NCBI RefSeq assembly: GCF_001879205.1
Contig: NZ_MLFK01000002.1
Location: 1 to 64,000, forward strand
From: Flavobacterium johnsoniae
GTDB lineage: Bacteria > Bacteroidota > Bacteroidia > Flavobacteriales > Flavobacteriaceae
Direction of reading: 5' to 3'
DNA length: 64,000 nt
Shown: positions 18,601-26,977 of the stretch, one piece after another
How positions within the stretch are numbered: the stretch's first letter is position 1
How the letters are laid out: the number at the start of each line of letters is the position of its first letter
The notes under the pieces: model-generated
The model's database searches: none
What the model was told of the DNA's origin: nothing
The model's input: the letters and a program-made list of their open reading frames with translations, nothing else
Translations under genes and position numbers: made by a program

Positions 18601-19493
18601 TGCGTATACATTTTATAACAGCCTTGCGCACCGTTATATCCCATGTAGTTTTCAAAATTTACCTTGTCGCCGCTACAGTTTGTGCCCGGTGTACAGGCAA
18701 GAGTATGCAAACCATCTTCCGCCGGTGTATCGCTGACTTCATCTGTGCCGGTACAACCTCCTTCAAAAGTGTGAATTAAATTTAGAAAGTGACCAAACTC
18801 ATGTGTTAAGGTTGCCGAAAACTCTTTACTATACGAATTGTCATAAAGATAAGCTCCATTAAAAACAACACGTGCCGTATTACTTGCTGTCATATCCGAA
18901 TTAGGATACCAGGCAACTCCAGAATTGTTTAAAGCCCCATCGTTATATAAATCATTCTGGATATAAACATTCATATATTTTGTATTATCCCAGGCATCTG
19001 CTGCAATCTGATCGTCGTAACCACCGCCGTTTCCGTAGCCATTTTTAGCGGGATGAAAAACGACACCGGTTGTACAGCCACCATTTGGATCTTTTTTGGC
19101 TAATTTAAATTCGACGTTTAAGGTTCCTCTTCTTGGTTGAAAAAAAGGCTCAACAGTTTGGTAATCTGCATTTCTTCCATTAAAATCATCATTCAATTGT
19201 GCCAAATGATTGACAATTTTCTCGTAAGTAATCGTTTTGCCGCTTTGCACATCTCCGTATATGTGAAAAACAACTGGAATGGTATAAGTAACCGCTTCTG
19301 TTTTAGCAGTTTTACTTTTACGCTGAAGGGTAAATTTCTTCGTAAAAGCATCGAAATCTTTTTTCTCCTGCAATGAATTCGGATTGGCCCGATACACTTT
19401 AGCGTTTTCTTCTGTGGTCCGGCAAGGAAGTCCTTGCGCACTCATTTTTGCTATCGCAAAAAAAAGCAATAATACTAGTAGTTTTGTTCTCAT
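15642..19493 (-). CDS. Secreted M43 zinc metalloprotease with T9SS sorting tail
   Basis: A 1283-residue multidomain protease. Signal peptide 1-19. The catalytic domain (~65-325) has the metzincin zinc site HEFGHFLNLIH at residues 231-241, three His plus Glu, with the usual Gly of the third turn replaced by Asn, and a Met-turn region in NFENYMGYNGAQGCYKM. Family M43 includes ulilysin and cytophagalysin, a gelatinase/collagenase-type enzyme. Next come two tandem ~260-residue homologous repeats (~345-600 and ~605-870), a fibronectin-III domain (~880-965), a GEVED domain (~970-1105), a second fibronectin-III domain (~1110-1200) and a type A T9SS sorting domain (from SFAMYPNPATDVVNFEFS to the C-terminal KKLLVK). 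It should be released or anchored outside. It is co-oriented with SusCD and the hydroxyproline operon and probably starts the degradation of a protein such as collagen. Confidence 0.85.
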   Translation of the reverse strand: MRTKLLVLLLFFAIAKMSAQGLPCRTTEENAKVYRANPNSLQEKKDFDAFTKKFTLQRKSKTAKTEAVTYTIPVVFHIYGDVQSGKTITYEKIVNHLAQLNDDFNGRNADYQTVEPFFQPRRGTLNVEFKLAKKDPNGGCTTGVVFHPAKNGYGNGGGYDDQIAADAWDNTKYMNVYIQNDLYNDGALNNSGVAWYPNSDMTASNTARVVFNGAYLYDNSYSKEFSATLTHEFGHFLNLIHTFEGGCTGTDEVSDTPAEDGLHTLACTPGTNCSGDKVNFENYMGYNGAQGCYKMYTQGQIDRMLAALQHPARITLWQPQNLIDTGVNSTESSLMASVTTLKETVVNDGAFNTPSIITLSGGKTFALSSGTLSAGTHFTHAFPAGITPILTVNSNGQVTLTLSGKALSHAAAQNATAGITFLPAAFTGGTTGLSCTSLFFNLKFTDPYGIFFVDMPDVNISSSLTWKPFDIAKGDDTSFGGWRYAANALKIETYAKKLVCEAGSRNISLLGQNTAVGPASNMTAPGAYPNQLDIRTSTYTAWEGKSGYVGFEYQIEGQTCYGWFKVNVAANGDSFTISEYAYNTQPNTPIYTGMSNKTAVTLSESILYEAEANDGGVTTTSLISLSTNNGTFTKSSGSFTAGTDYTVSGVLAGLTAVLTLQGNNKAVVSFTGKATAHIPANDAAVIITFKDAAITGGISTLDNASKTINLKFDAPYGIFYVNNPDYVASSAQTWQYFDLAIGDNTEYGVWQFAPGALKMETYGKRLVGQAGTRNISLLTQGTSIGASSNFVTPGAAYPDQLDLRTSSYTAWDNQTGYVGFEYKSRGRTCYGWMHVKVEAGGVGYTVLDFAYNTKPNEPILAGNQTSATVLAPSNLTATANNSSLEVQLAWTNNAVNATNIVVERAGADNVFAEIATLASTAVTYTNTGLTAGSTYKYKIRAKANTVYSAYSNEVSATITANSAYCTTQADNKYEYINSVTIGSFNNVSGKNTGGYADYTSKTITVSPSTPTNVSLTAGFSGDAYTEFWGIWIDYNKNNIFEPSEKVIDGISSNGTATGSFTAAAFTGSTRMRIVMKYYSNPSSACDNIADGEVEDYTVVSGTVIPNPVTLATPSNIGNAGVYSTGFYASWNTVSNATSYEVQLNNANTGWTTFGNSSTYYLWIPKQGTQTAYQFRVRAKNASEFSDWSAPLTIDLQNGNLGVAQVDFTKSFAMYPNPATDVVNFEFSNLNAANIKITIYDHTGVVVAVLNNTVSYPVHQLRKGVYIVIATDGSFSESKKLLVK

Positions 19494-19515
19494 TTTTTTT
19501 GGGTTTTGTTATTAC

Positions 19516-19523
19516 CAAAATTA
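19516..19523 (-). promoter_or_regulatory. Candidate -7 promoter box of the M43 gene
   Basis: The minus strand reads TAATTTTG, a perfect TAnnTTTG box, 23 bp upstream of the ATG. The same octamer occurs before the hydroxyproline operon. A degenerate pair of half-sites (TATCTAACT at 19551-19559 and AAGATTAAC at 19572-19580, 21 bp apart) starts 27 nt upstream, the same geometry as the three better operator copies. Taken alone the half-sites would not be convincing. Confidence 0.45.
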
Positions 19524-19697
19524 TTATGATGCCTTTTAACTGACTGATACTATCTAACTAATATTTAATACAAGATTAACAAGTTTTTAACCTTAAAAAA
19601 ACACATTATTAAAAAATAATACAATTAAGCAATACATTCAATAACAAAAACAACACTTTATTAAAAACACATCAACCATATATAAAAACAAAAAAAA

Positions 19698-19722
19698 CCG
19701 GATACCTAATTAAAGATATCCG
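19698..19722 (-). terminator. Intrinsic terminator after SusD
   Basis: Stem CCGGATA (19698-19704) and TATCCGG (19716-19722) with an 11-nt loop. On the minus strand it is followed by a run of eight T. It lies 27 bp after the SusD-like stop codon and separates the SusCD unit from the M43 gene. Confidence 0.75.
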
Positions 19723-19748
19723 GCTAAAAACAGGAAAACTAATTCAAA

Positions 19749-21206
19749 TCAAAATTTATCCCAGAAAATTTTTGTGGTCATTAAATCTCCTCCAATAGCT
19801 GCGGCAGCTGCCTCATAATTTTCCTTATTCAAAGTTTTATCAAAAATGGAATAAATATTACGTACCGGAACTTTTCCCTGCGCGGCATCAACTGCGGTGG
19901 AAGGCGCTTGCAATAGCGGATAATCTAATCTTCTGTATTCCGTCCAGGCTTCAAATCCTCTATTGTAATAGGCTATCCAAAGCTGATAGGCTATCTTTTC
20001 TTTAGCAGTTCCTACGGCTGTTGCAAAATCTACATCAGTTCTATTTAGGTATGTTTGAGCATCAGCATTGGCAACTCCCCAAAATTGCATACTTGCCAAA
20101 ATACCTTTTTTATAATATTCTTCTGCAGTTCCCCCTACACTAAAACCTCTATTGGCTGCATCTGCCAATAGGAAACACGTCTCTGTGTAATCAAATAAAA
20201 CGCCCGGATTTGTTTTTTCTTTCAGCTTTGGACCCACATTAGAAAAATCACCATAACTTACCTGTTTAGCATAAGGCGCTCCTTTATAAACACCTTGCTT
20301 TTTAGAATTCGGATTAAAGAAAATATCACGTCTTGGATCTGCTTTCGCATTTAACTCATTAACAAAAAACTCCGTAGGCACAGTCTGGCTTTCGTTTACC
20401 AAAGTATCATACAACGGATTCATATCCACCAATGACGAAAAATACTGAAAAAGAGCTGTCTGGCTTTCGTTTGTCATAAGTCCGGAATTATAGGCACTTT
20501 CAACCATAGTTTTGGCTAAAGCAGGTTCAACATCAGCAAGATGCAACCCTAATTTTAGTTTTACACTGTTCGCCAGTATTTTCCATTTTCCAACATTTCC
20601 TTTATATATTAAATCGGCTGTTCCAAAACTGGCTTTACTGCTATCCATATCTGCAATTGCAGCATCTAATCGAGCGGCTAAATCTAAGTAAATAGCTTTT
20701 GCATCATCATATTTAGGATACGGATGCCCTTTAATATCCAAAGCTTCGCTATATGAAACATTGCCGAATAAATCTACCAGAGTTTGATAGGCCATTACAA
20801 TCTGAACTTCCAGAATTGCCAAATTGTTTTTCTTAACAGCCATGTCTACCGCTCCCAAAGCTTCTTTGTCTTTAATTTGCTTTTGGGCGTTTACTAAATC
20901 CTGCAAAACATCTCTGTACAATAAAACAGCATGAGCATTTCCCAGATTTCTTCTTTCCTGATTGTAATTTACCTCATCTGTATAAGTTGTGGCTGTCCAA
21001 TATTGCACATAACCTCTAAAGTTATTATTGTTCACAGAGGCATTGGTCAAAAAATAAGCAAAGTTAACTTGTGCACTTGTCATTAAGGCACCCGGTAAAA
21101 CAGTCGTATAGGCTTTTTCGTCCTGATTTAAATCTTCTAAATTATCACATGAAACAGCCGAAAGTAAAATGGCGCCTGCGAAAAATATTGTTTTTACTAT
21201 TTTCAT
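19749..21206 (-). CDS. SusD/RagB-like outer-membrane lipoprotein
   Basis: A 485-residue SusD-like protein. The signal peptide ends in the lipobox AVSC with the lipidated Cys near residue 20, followed by an acidic stretch DNLEDLNQDE that suits surface export in Bacteroidota. TPR-like helices fill most of the chain, as in the SusD/RagB nutrient-binding family (SusD-like_2 type). It forms the lid over the SusC barrel and binds the substrate. It begins 12 bp after the SusC-like gene and is translated from the same transcript. The surrounding peptidase genes suggest peptides rather than glycans as ligand, as shown for the RagAB pair of Porphyromonas. Confidence 0.9.
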   Translation of the reverse strand: MKIVKTIFFAGAILLSAVSCDNLEDLNQDEKAYTTVLPGALMTSAQVNFAYFLTNASVNNNNFRGYVQYWTATTYTDEVNYNQERRNLGNAHAVLLYRDVLQDLVNAQKQIKDKEALGAVDMAVKKNNLAILEVQIVMAYQTLVDLFGNVSYSEALDIKGHPYPKYDDAKAIYLDLAARLDAAIADMDSSKASFGTADLIYKGNVGKWKILANSVKLKLGLHLADVEPALAKTMVESAYNSGLMTNESQTALFQYFSSLVDMNPLYDTLVNESQTVPTEFFVNELNAKADPRRDIFFNPNSKKQGVYKGAPYAKQVSYGDFSNVGPKLKEKTNPGVLFDYTETCFLLADAANRGFSVGGTAEEYYKKGILASMQFWGVANADAQTYLNRTDVDFATAVGTAKEKIAYQLWIAYYNRGFEAWTEYRRLDYPLLQAPSTAVDAAQGKVPVRNIYSIFDKTLNKENYEAAAAAIGGDLMTTKIFWDKF

Positions 21207-21218
21207 TTTGTTTGTTTT

Positions 21219-24200
21219 TTAGAATTGAACTTTCATGTTAAAGTTGTACTCTTTTGAAGTAGGCAAAACTCCGGTTTGAAAACCCTGAAGATTTCCTGAA
21301 GAAAGTCCCGCTTCCGGATCAGCATAAGGCAGATTTTTACTGATAATCCATAAGTTGCTTCCGTTGACAGCGAAAATGATATTACTTATAAAAGTCTTAG
21401 TCAGGTATTTTGACGGCAATTTGTAGCTTAAACCAACCTCACGTAATTTTACATACGAAGCATCATATACATATTGCTGCTCTGGCATTGAATTATAAAA
21501 AGAATACCCGTCTGCACCTTCTACGCTTACAATTTTATCATTTGGAGTTCCATCTTCTTTAACACCAGGCAATAAAATACCACCGCCATTTGCAATTGGA
21601 TCTCGCTGCGGGTTTCCTAAATGATTATTAGATACCGTACTTTGGTATATTCCTGTTGTATGTCCAAAACGCTGGTCTAACGAATACACATCTCCTCCTT
21701 TTTTTACATCGATTAAGAAATTAAATGAGAAGTTTTTATAATTAATTACGTTATTAAAACCGCCAATCCAATCCGGATTTATATCGCCGATTGTCGCTCC
21801 GGCCGTTTGCAAATATCTTCCGTTTGCACGAATTACTTTTTGACCATCAAGATAAGTAAAGCCAGAACCGATAAGCTGCCCAACTGGTTTTCCAACCTCA
21901 GCAACATATCCTACACCCTGAAAAGATCCTAACGAGATTCTATCAGCGCCTCCTAATGAAACAACTTCGTTTTTATTGGTAGACCAGTTTATTTTGGCTT
22001 CCCACGAGAAATTTTTTGTTTTAACCGGAACTACTGTAAGTGTTACCTCGTATCCTTTATTCTGAACATCTCCTGCATTTATCCAGGCTCTGGTATAGCC
22101 CGTTTGTGTTGGAGTTTCAATAGAAAGAATCTGATTTGTGGTATTCGTTTTATAATATGAAAAATCAAAACCTACTCTGTTTTTAAACAATTTAAATTCA
22201 ATACCCGCTTCTACTCCCTTTGTTAGCTCACTTTTTAAGTCAGCGTTGCTTTTACTGTTTTCCGTAGAAAAACGAACCCCGTCAGGACCAAAATTATCGT
22301 TCTTAGGATAAGTTGATGAAGTCACGGCAAAAGGCGCATCATTACCCGTCTCAGCATAATTCAGACGTAATTTCCCGAAAGACAGCCAGTCTGTTTTAAT
22401 GTGATTACTAAAAATGTAAGTCCCTGTAATAGAAGGATAAGAATATGTATTATTGTCTTTTGGCAATGTAGAAGACTGATCTACGCGATAAGTCCCTTCT
22501 AAAAAATACGTTTCTAAAAAATTAAAACTTGCATTGGCATAGATACTGTTTGTTCCTAAAGTAGTCTGAGACTCTGAAGGGCTGTTGATTTTGTCGATAG
22601 AATTATTCAACGCATAAATTCCCGGAACGACCAATCCTCCATTTGTTGCAGCAAATATCGAATTACTAACAGAGCGTCTCGAGTTTGCACCAACCATACC
22701 GTTAAACTTAATATTATCTGTAATATCTGTTTTAAAGTTCATTATCAAATCAAGATTGATTTCTCTAAAAGTTTTATCATATCTTGTATACTGCCCCAGT
22801 GTATTAGGCGTTCTTTTTGATCCTACAGCAATGCGTTCCTCTTGTAATTGATGGTAATAATCCACCGCACCTTTACCTACGATATCAAACCAGTCATTGA
22901 TTTGTGTACTTAATGCAGCATTTCCGAAAAAACGATCTCGATCCAGCGTATTATAATTGTTATATCTCTGGAAATAAGGATTATCGTGAAATTGAATATT
23001 CAAATCATTAGGACCGCCTACACTCCAAGTCGTATTTTCTTTGGTCAGATTATAAGCGTCTTCCAAATCCTTAAAATCTACACTTGTAGAATACCATTGT
23101 CTAACACTGCTTAAATAATTATTTCCGCCGTCGCCATAACCTGTTTCATTCATTCCTTTGGCATTTGCTTTTAAGTAATTGGCAGAAGCCGATATTTTAG
23201 TCTTAGGCTTTAAATTATAACTTGCCGAGAAATTGAAATTATCTTTACGATTGTCACTGTTAGGTAAAATTCCCTGATCCTGATTGTAATTAGTATAACC
23301 AAATCTGAAATCGCCATTTTCATTCCCTGCAGAAACTGCTATTGTATTGATATAGGTTAAACTATTCTGATAGAAACTATTTGGATTATTTTTTACTGCT
23401 GTCCAGGGTTTCGCTTTTCCGTATCCAGGCAGTTCAGGATAAAATGAACTCCAATTGTAAACCAACAAATTAGGATCAAATTTCGGTCCCCACGAGGCAT
23501 CATCAGTTGCAGCAAAAGGATGAACTCCACCACCTAAATCTACTGTACCATAAAAGTCTCCATAACCGCCTCCATATTGATTTTGGTATTCCGGTAATGT
23601 TTTTTTATCGACTACCCCAACAGTAATTCCAGAGCTAAAAGTTACTCCCAAACCACCTTTAGATTTACTTCCTTTTTTTAGTGTAACTAAAATTACTCCG
23701 TTTGAAGCCCTTGAACCATACAATGCCGAAGCTGCAGATCCTTTTAAAACGTTCATGGTTTCAATATCATCCGGATTAATATCCGAAGCTGCATTTCCGT
23801 AATCATAACCACCTGTATTACCGCCGCTTTTCTGATCGGCACTATTGGTATTGTCATTATTTAAAGGAATACCATCTACGATCCACAAAGCCTGATTGTT
23901 TCCTGTAAGCGAAGTAGTACCGCGAATGATAACATTTGTCGACCCTCCGATATTGTTGTTCCTTCTAATTTGTACACCGGCAATTTTACCTGAAATTGAG
24001 TTGGCAACATTTCCTGTATTTATCTTTGTCAAATCTTCTCCCTTTATCTCCTGAGTGGCGTATCCAAGGGATTTCTTTTCTCTTTTAACACCCAAAGCTG
24101 TAACCACAATTTCTTTCAGCTGTTCTGAGCCTCCTGATAAGACTACATTAACAGTAGTATTGGCTGCTGTTATTTCCTGGGTTTTCATCCCAATATAATT

Positions 24201-24425
24201 AAAAAGAAGAACAGAATTCGGACTCGCCTTAATAGCATATTTTCCGTCAAAATCTGTCTGTGTTCCTGTTTTGGCTCCCTTGATCGATACAGTCGCGCCC
24301 GGCAAAGGTATTCCTGCATCATCTGAAACAATTCCTGATACAATCCGCTCTTGTGCAAGCGCAAATTGTGCTAGCAGTACAAAAAAAAGCACCGCCGTTT
24401 TTCTTTGAAAAAACTTAAATTTCAT
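21219..24425 (-). CDS. SusC/RagA-like TonB-dependent outer-membrane transporter
   Basis: A 1068-residue TonB-linked outer-membrane protein. Signal peptide 1-24 (ending ALAQ), then a carboxypeptidase-regulatory-like domain (~28-105) with GIPLPGATVSIKGAKTGTQTD. The plug domain (~115-225) contains SLGYATQEIKGEDLTK and WIVDGIPLNND, the SusC/RagA signature. The rest is a large beta barrel ending in an aromatic residue (KVQF). With SusD it imports oligomers too large for porins, powered by TonB. No regulator of the anti-sigma or hybrid two-component type adjoins it. A candidate AraC-type operator lies 61 bp upstream, shared with the hydroxyproline operon. Confidence 0.92.
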   Translation of the reverse strand: MKFKFFQRKTAVLFFVLLAQFALAQERIVSGIVSDDAGIPLPGATVSIKGAKTGTQTDFDGKYAIKASPNSVLLFNYIGMKTQEITAANTTVNVVLSGGSEQLKEIVVTALGVKREKKSLGYATQEIKGEDLTKINTGNVANSISGKIAGVQIRRNNNIGGSTNVIIRGTTSLTGNNQALWIVDGIPLNNDNTNSADQKSGGNTGGYDYGNAASDINPDDIETMNVLKGSAASALYGSRASNGVILVTLKKGSKSKGGLGVTFSSGITVGVVDKKTLPEYQNQYGGGYGDFYGTVDLGGGVHPFAATDDASWGPKFDPNLLVYNWSSFYPELPGYGKAKPWTAVKNNPNSFYQNSLTYINTIAVSAGNENGDFRFGYTNYNQDQGILPNSDNRKDNFNFSASYNLKPKTKISASANYLKANAKGMNETGYGDGGNNYLSSVRQWYSTSVDFKDLEDAYNLTKENTTWSVGGPNDLNIQFHDNPYFQRYNNYNTLDRDRFFGNAALSTQINDWFDIVGKGAVDYYHQLQEERIAVGSKRTPNTLGQYTRYDKTFREINLDLIMNFKTDITDNIKFNGMVGANSRRSVSNSIFAATNGGLVVPGIYALNNSIDKINSPSESQTTLGTNSIYANASFNFLETYFLEGTYRVDQSSTLPKDNNTYSYPSITGTYIFSNHIKTDWLSFGKLRLNYAETGNDAPFAVTSSTYPKNDNFGPDGVRFSTENSKSNADLKSELTKGVEAGIEFKLFKNRVGFDFSYYKTNTTNQILSIETPTQTGYTRAWINAGDVQNKGYEVTLTVVPVKTKNFSWEAKINWSTNKNEVVSLGGADRISLGSFQGVGYVAEVGKPVGQLIGSGFTYLDGQKVIRANGRYLQTAGATIGDINPDWIGGFNNVINYKNFSFNFLIDVKKGGDVYSLDQRFGHTTGIYQSTVSNNHLGNPQRDPIANGGGILLPGVKEDGTPNDKIVSVEGADGYSFYNSMPEQQYVYDASYVKLREVGLSYKLPSKYLTKTFISNIIFAVNGSNLWIISKNLPYADPEAGLSSGNLQGFQTGVLPTSKEYNFNMKVQF

Positions 24426-24450
24426 AAAATGGTTTTATAATTAGTATTGG

Positions 24451-24458
24451 CAAATATT
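24451..24458 (-). promoter_or_regulatory. Candidate -7 promoter box of SusCD
   Basis: The minus strand reads AATATTTG, one mismatch from TAnnTTTG, 26 bp upstream of the ATG. It is exactly 27 nt from the operator at 24486, the same spacing as before the hydroxyproline operon. No -33 TTG is present at the usual distance, as expected for an activator-dependent promoter. Confidence 0.5.
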
Positions 24459-24485
24459 TTGCTTTTTCCATAATTTTTATGATAA

Positions 24486-24516
24486 TATATTACCACAAAA
24501 ACCGATTATATTACCC
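24486..24516 (-). promoter_or_regulatory. Candidate AraC-type operator, copy B
   Basis: Two identical half-sites TATATTACC at 24486-24494 and 24507-24515, 21 bp apart, 61 bp upstream of the SusC start codon. Over 31 positions it matches the copy before the hydroxyproline operon at 24 positions, including a central CAAAA. The 21-bp direct repeat is two helical turns, the arrangement bound by AraC-family activators such as AraC at araI. Confidence 0.65.
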
Positions 24517-24753
24517 TTTAATTACGTAATTATTATTTTTACATGTATTATCTTACCATTTAAAAATGCTTCATTTTTTTATTGAAAAAACTATAATATG
24601 TATGGTGAAGAAATGATACGCAGATGATACGGATTTGGTATTGCGAAAACGCAGCTTTACACGGTTTTTTTTGATTTAGAAAAATGCTCCGGCGGAGATT
24701 TCATAGCAGATCATTTTTTATAGCTCAACTGATTTTTTGATTTATCCCAAAAT

Positions 24754-24789
24754 AAAAAAGGAAGAACTTCTTTTTACAGAAATTCTCCC
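24754..24789 (-). terminator. Intrinsic terminator after DPP IV
   Basis: An imperfect stem: AAAAAAGGAAGAACTT pairs with the AAATTCTCCCTTTTTT side, with two mismatches. It lies about 25 bp after the DPP IV stop codon, and the minus strand reads into T. It should end the long operon that begins at 33157. Confidence 0.7.
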
Positions 24790-24814
24790 TTTTTTAACAA
24801 TTCTAAAAAGTCTC

Positions 24815-26977
24815 TTATTTTGCTCCTGGCGGGCATTTTTCTTCAATAAATTTTATAAAAGTATCTGCTAAATGTCTTGTTGTTCCTTCGCCTTCGTAAA
24901 TAGAATGAGAACGATTTGGATAAATCATTAAATTAAACACTTTATCGTATTTTATTAATTCGTTAATTAAAACTTCGGCATTTTTGTAATGGACATTGTC
25001 ATCGCCTGTTCCGTGAATGTAAAGCAGGTTTCCTTTTAAATTCTTTGCATGTGTTACCGGCGAAGCCTGAATGTATGCTGTTTCATTTTCGCCTGGAAGC
25101 CCCATATAACGTTCAGTATAAATATTATCATAAAAATGCTGATCTGTAACTGCTGCTATAGCGACACCTGTTTTATAAATATCAGGATATTGAAACATTA
25201 AATTCAGCGTAACAGCACCGCCGCCGCTCCATCCGTGAACGGCCACTCTGCTGGTATCAATGAAATTCCATTTCAAAATTTCTTTTGCGGCCATAGCCTG
25301 ATCGCGGGTATTTACAATTCCGATATTCTTATAAATAGATTTTCTCCATTTTGTTCCTTTCAAAACCGGAGTTCCTCTATTGTCCATTGCGATTCCGATA
25401 TATCCTTTTGGAATTAACAAATCTATGAATCCGTTGAAATAAGGCATATCATTGGCAACAGAAGCCATTGGCTCTCCATAAACATAAAAAAACACCGGGT
25501 ATTTTTTTGACGGGTCAAAATTTAATGGTTTCGCCATGATTCCGTCCATTTCTACGCCGTCAACCGTTGTTACTTTAAACTTTTCTAAAGAGAAATTACG
25601 TGTCGGTTTCACCAGAACATCAGCCTCTTTTGGTAATATTTTTTTATGATCTGATACTGAAACTAAGCGAATATTAAAATCACGATTGATATTAGAATTG
25701 GTATGTTTTGCATAAGCCCCGTCCGTAGAAAATTCATACTCATTAGTTCCTTCAAATATTTCCGGAGTAATTCTTTTTGTTTTTCGGGAATTTAGATTGG
25801 TTTCGTACAAATAGCGCTGCGTCGCATCTTTGGGACTCGCGATATAGTAAATTGATTTTGTTTTATCATTATACGCTTTAAAATACGCATCAAAATTTCC
25901 GGTTGTAATAAGTTCTTTCTTTTTGCCGTCACGGCTTATTTTATAAATATGCATCCAGCCATCAGCATCAGAACTCCATAAAAAAGCTTTACCGTTATCT
26001 ACAAACTGACATGGAAAGCCATCGTAAACTCCGGAAGAAATATCAAAAACATCAATCCACTCTGCTGATTTTTCCTCATAGATTAAATTTGCTTTTCCGG
26101 ATTTTGTATTACAATTATAAATCGAAGCCTGATTTTGATTTCGGTTTAACTGTACTACCATTACAGCATCTTTCTCCATCCATTCCATACGAACCAAATA
26201 ATTATTATCAGGTTCACCGGGAATATCCAGCCAGTTTGTTTTTAAAGCATAAACATCAATAACTCCAATTTTTACATTCGAAGGTTTTTCTCCGGCTTTA
26301 GGATATTCAACCGGAACAATAAAGGGATACAAAGCATCTGTATTGTTAATCATGAAATGGAATTTTGTTTCTGAAGCATCAACGCGCCAGAATGCAATAC
26401 TCTTGCCGTCAGGGCTCCAGCGAAATCCGTCGCGGGCTGCCAGTTCTTCTTCATAAACCCAGTCAAAAGTTCCGTTGATTATTTTATCTGTTCCATCGGT
26501 TGTTAAAGGTGTTATTTTACCCGAAGCCAGGTTTTCAAGATAAATATTATGCTTAGAAACATAAGCCACATTTTCATTATCATTAGAAAATTTGGTAAAC
26601 ATCAACGAAGACTCTTCTAAATTAGCTCCAAGCTTTCTGCCTTTTCCAGTCGCTAAATCAAAAAACCAGTAATCGCCTTTGGTATTGGCTCTCCATACTT
26701 TTTTGGAATTGGTATAAACCAGCACTTTTGTTTTGTTCTGATTCCAGACTAAATCTTCAACTTCTCCGCTAAAACCGGCATTTTTTAATTGCTCATTAGT
26801 AAGTATAGTAGTTCCCTGATTTAATTTGTCAACATCATAAACCAAAATATTTTGGTTTGAGTTTACCCAAAACGAATGCGAATTGGGCAGCCATTTTAAT
26901 TCGTTAATATCAATGTCTGTTTGTGCAAAAAAGCTTGTGCAAACAAACAGGAGCAGTAAAAAGCGTTTTTTTATCAT
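24815..26977 (-). CDS. Dipeptidyl peptidase IV, S9B family
   Basis: A 720-residue exported DPP IV. Signal peptide 1-18. The N-terminal beta-propeller (~30-480) contains the DWVYEEE motif, whose paired Glu residues hold the substrate amino terminus in DPP IV enzymes. The C-terminal peptidase domain has the nucleophile box HGWSGGG with Ser near 582, the Asp in GTGDDNVHY near 660 and the His in NRSHSIY near 690. It removes Xaa-Pro (and Xaa-Hyp-like or Xaa-Ala) dipeptides from peptide N termini, probably in the periplasm. Its start codon overlaps the stop of the aminopeptidase P gene (ATGA), so the two are translationally coupled. This ties proline-peptide cleavage to hydroxyproline catabolism. 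Confidence 0.9.
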   Translation of the reverse strand: MIKKRFLLLLFVCTSFFAQTDIDINELKWLPNSHSFWVNSNQNILVYDVDKLNQGTTILTNEQLKNAGFSGEVEDLVWNQNKTKVLVYTNSKKVWRANTKGDYWFFDLATGKGRKLGANLEESSLMFTKFSNDNENVAYVSKHNIYLENLASGKITPLTTDGTDKIINGTFDWVYEEELAARDGFRWSPDGKSIAFWRVDASETKFHFMINNTDALYPFIVPVEYPKAGEKPSNVKIGVIDVYALKTNWLDIPGEPDNNYLVRMEWMEKDAVMVVQLNRNQNQASIYNCNTKSGKANLIYEEKSAEWIDVFDISSGVYDGFPCQFVDNGKAFLWSSDADGWMHIYKISRDGKKKELITTGNFDAYFKAYNDKTKSIYYIASPKDATQRYLYETNLNSRKTKRITPEIFEGTNEYEFSTDGAYAKHTNSNINRDFNIRLVSVSDHKKILPKEADVLVKPTRNFSLEKFKVTTVDGVEMDGIMAKPLNFDPSKKYPVFFYVYGEPMASVANDMPYFNGFIDLLIPKGYIGIAMDNRGTPVLKGTKWRKSIYKNIGIVNTRDQAMAAKEILKWNFIDTSRVAVHGWSGGGAVTLNLMFQYPDIYKTGVAIAAVTDQHFYDNIYTERYMGLPGENETAYIQASPVTHAKNLKGNLLYIHGTGDDNVHYKNAEVLINELIKYDKVFNLMIYPNRSHSIYEGEGTTRHLADTFIKFIEEKCPPGAK

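Larger units (their letters stand above)
24426..24814. other. 389-bp intergenic region with SusC promoter region and DPP IV terminator
   Basis: No gene is visible. The part next to SusC is very AT-rich and holds the candidate -7 box and operator. The middle (24594-24745) is less AT-rich and repeat-like, with ATGATACG twice (24613 and 24624), and resembles degenerate intergenic repeat sequence. The right end holds the terminator of the DPP IV gene. Confidence 0.6.
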
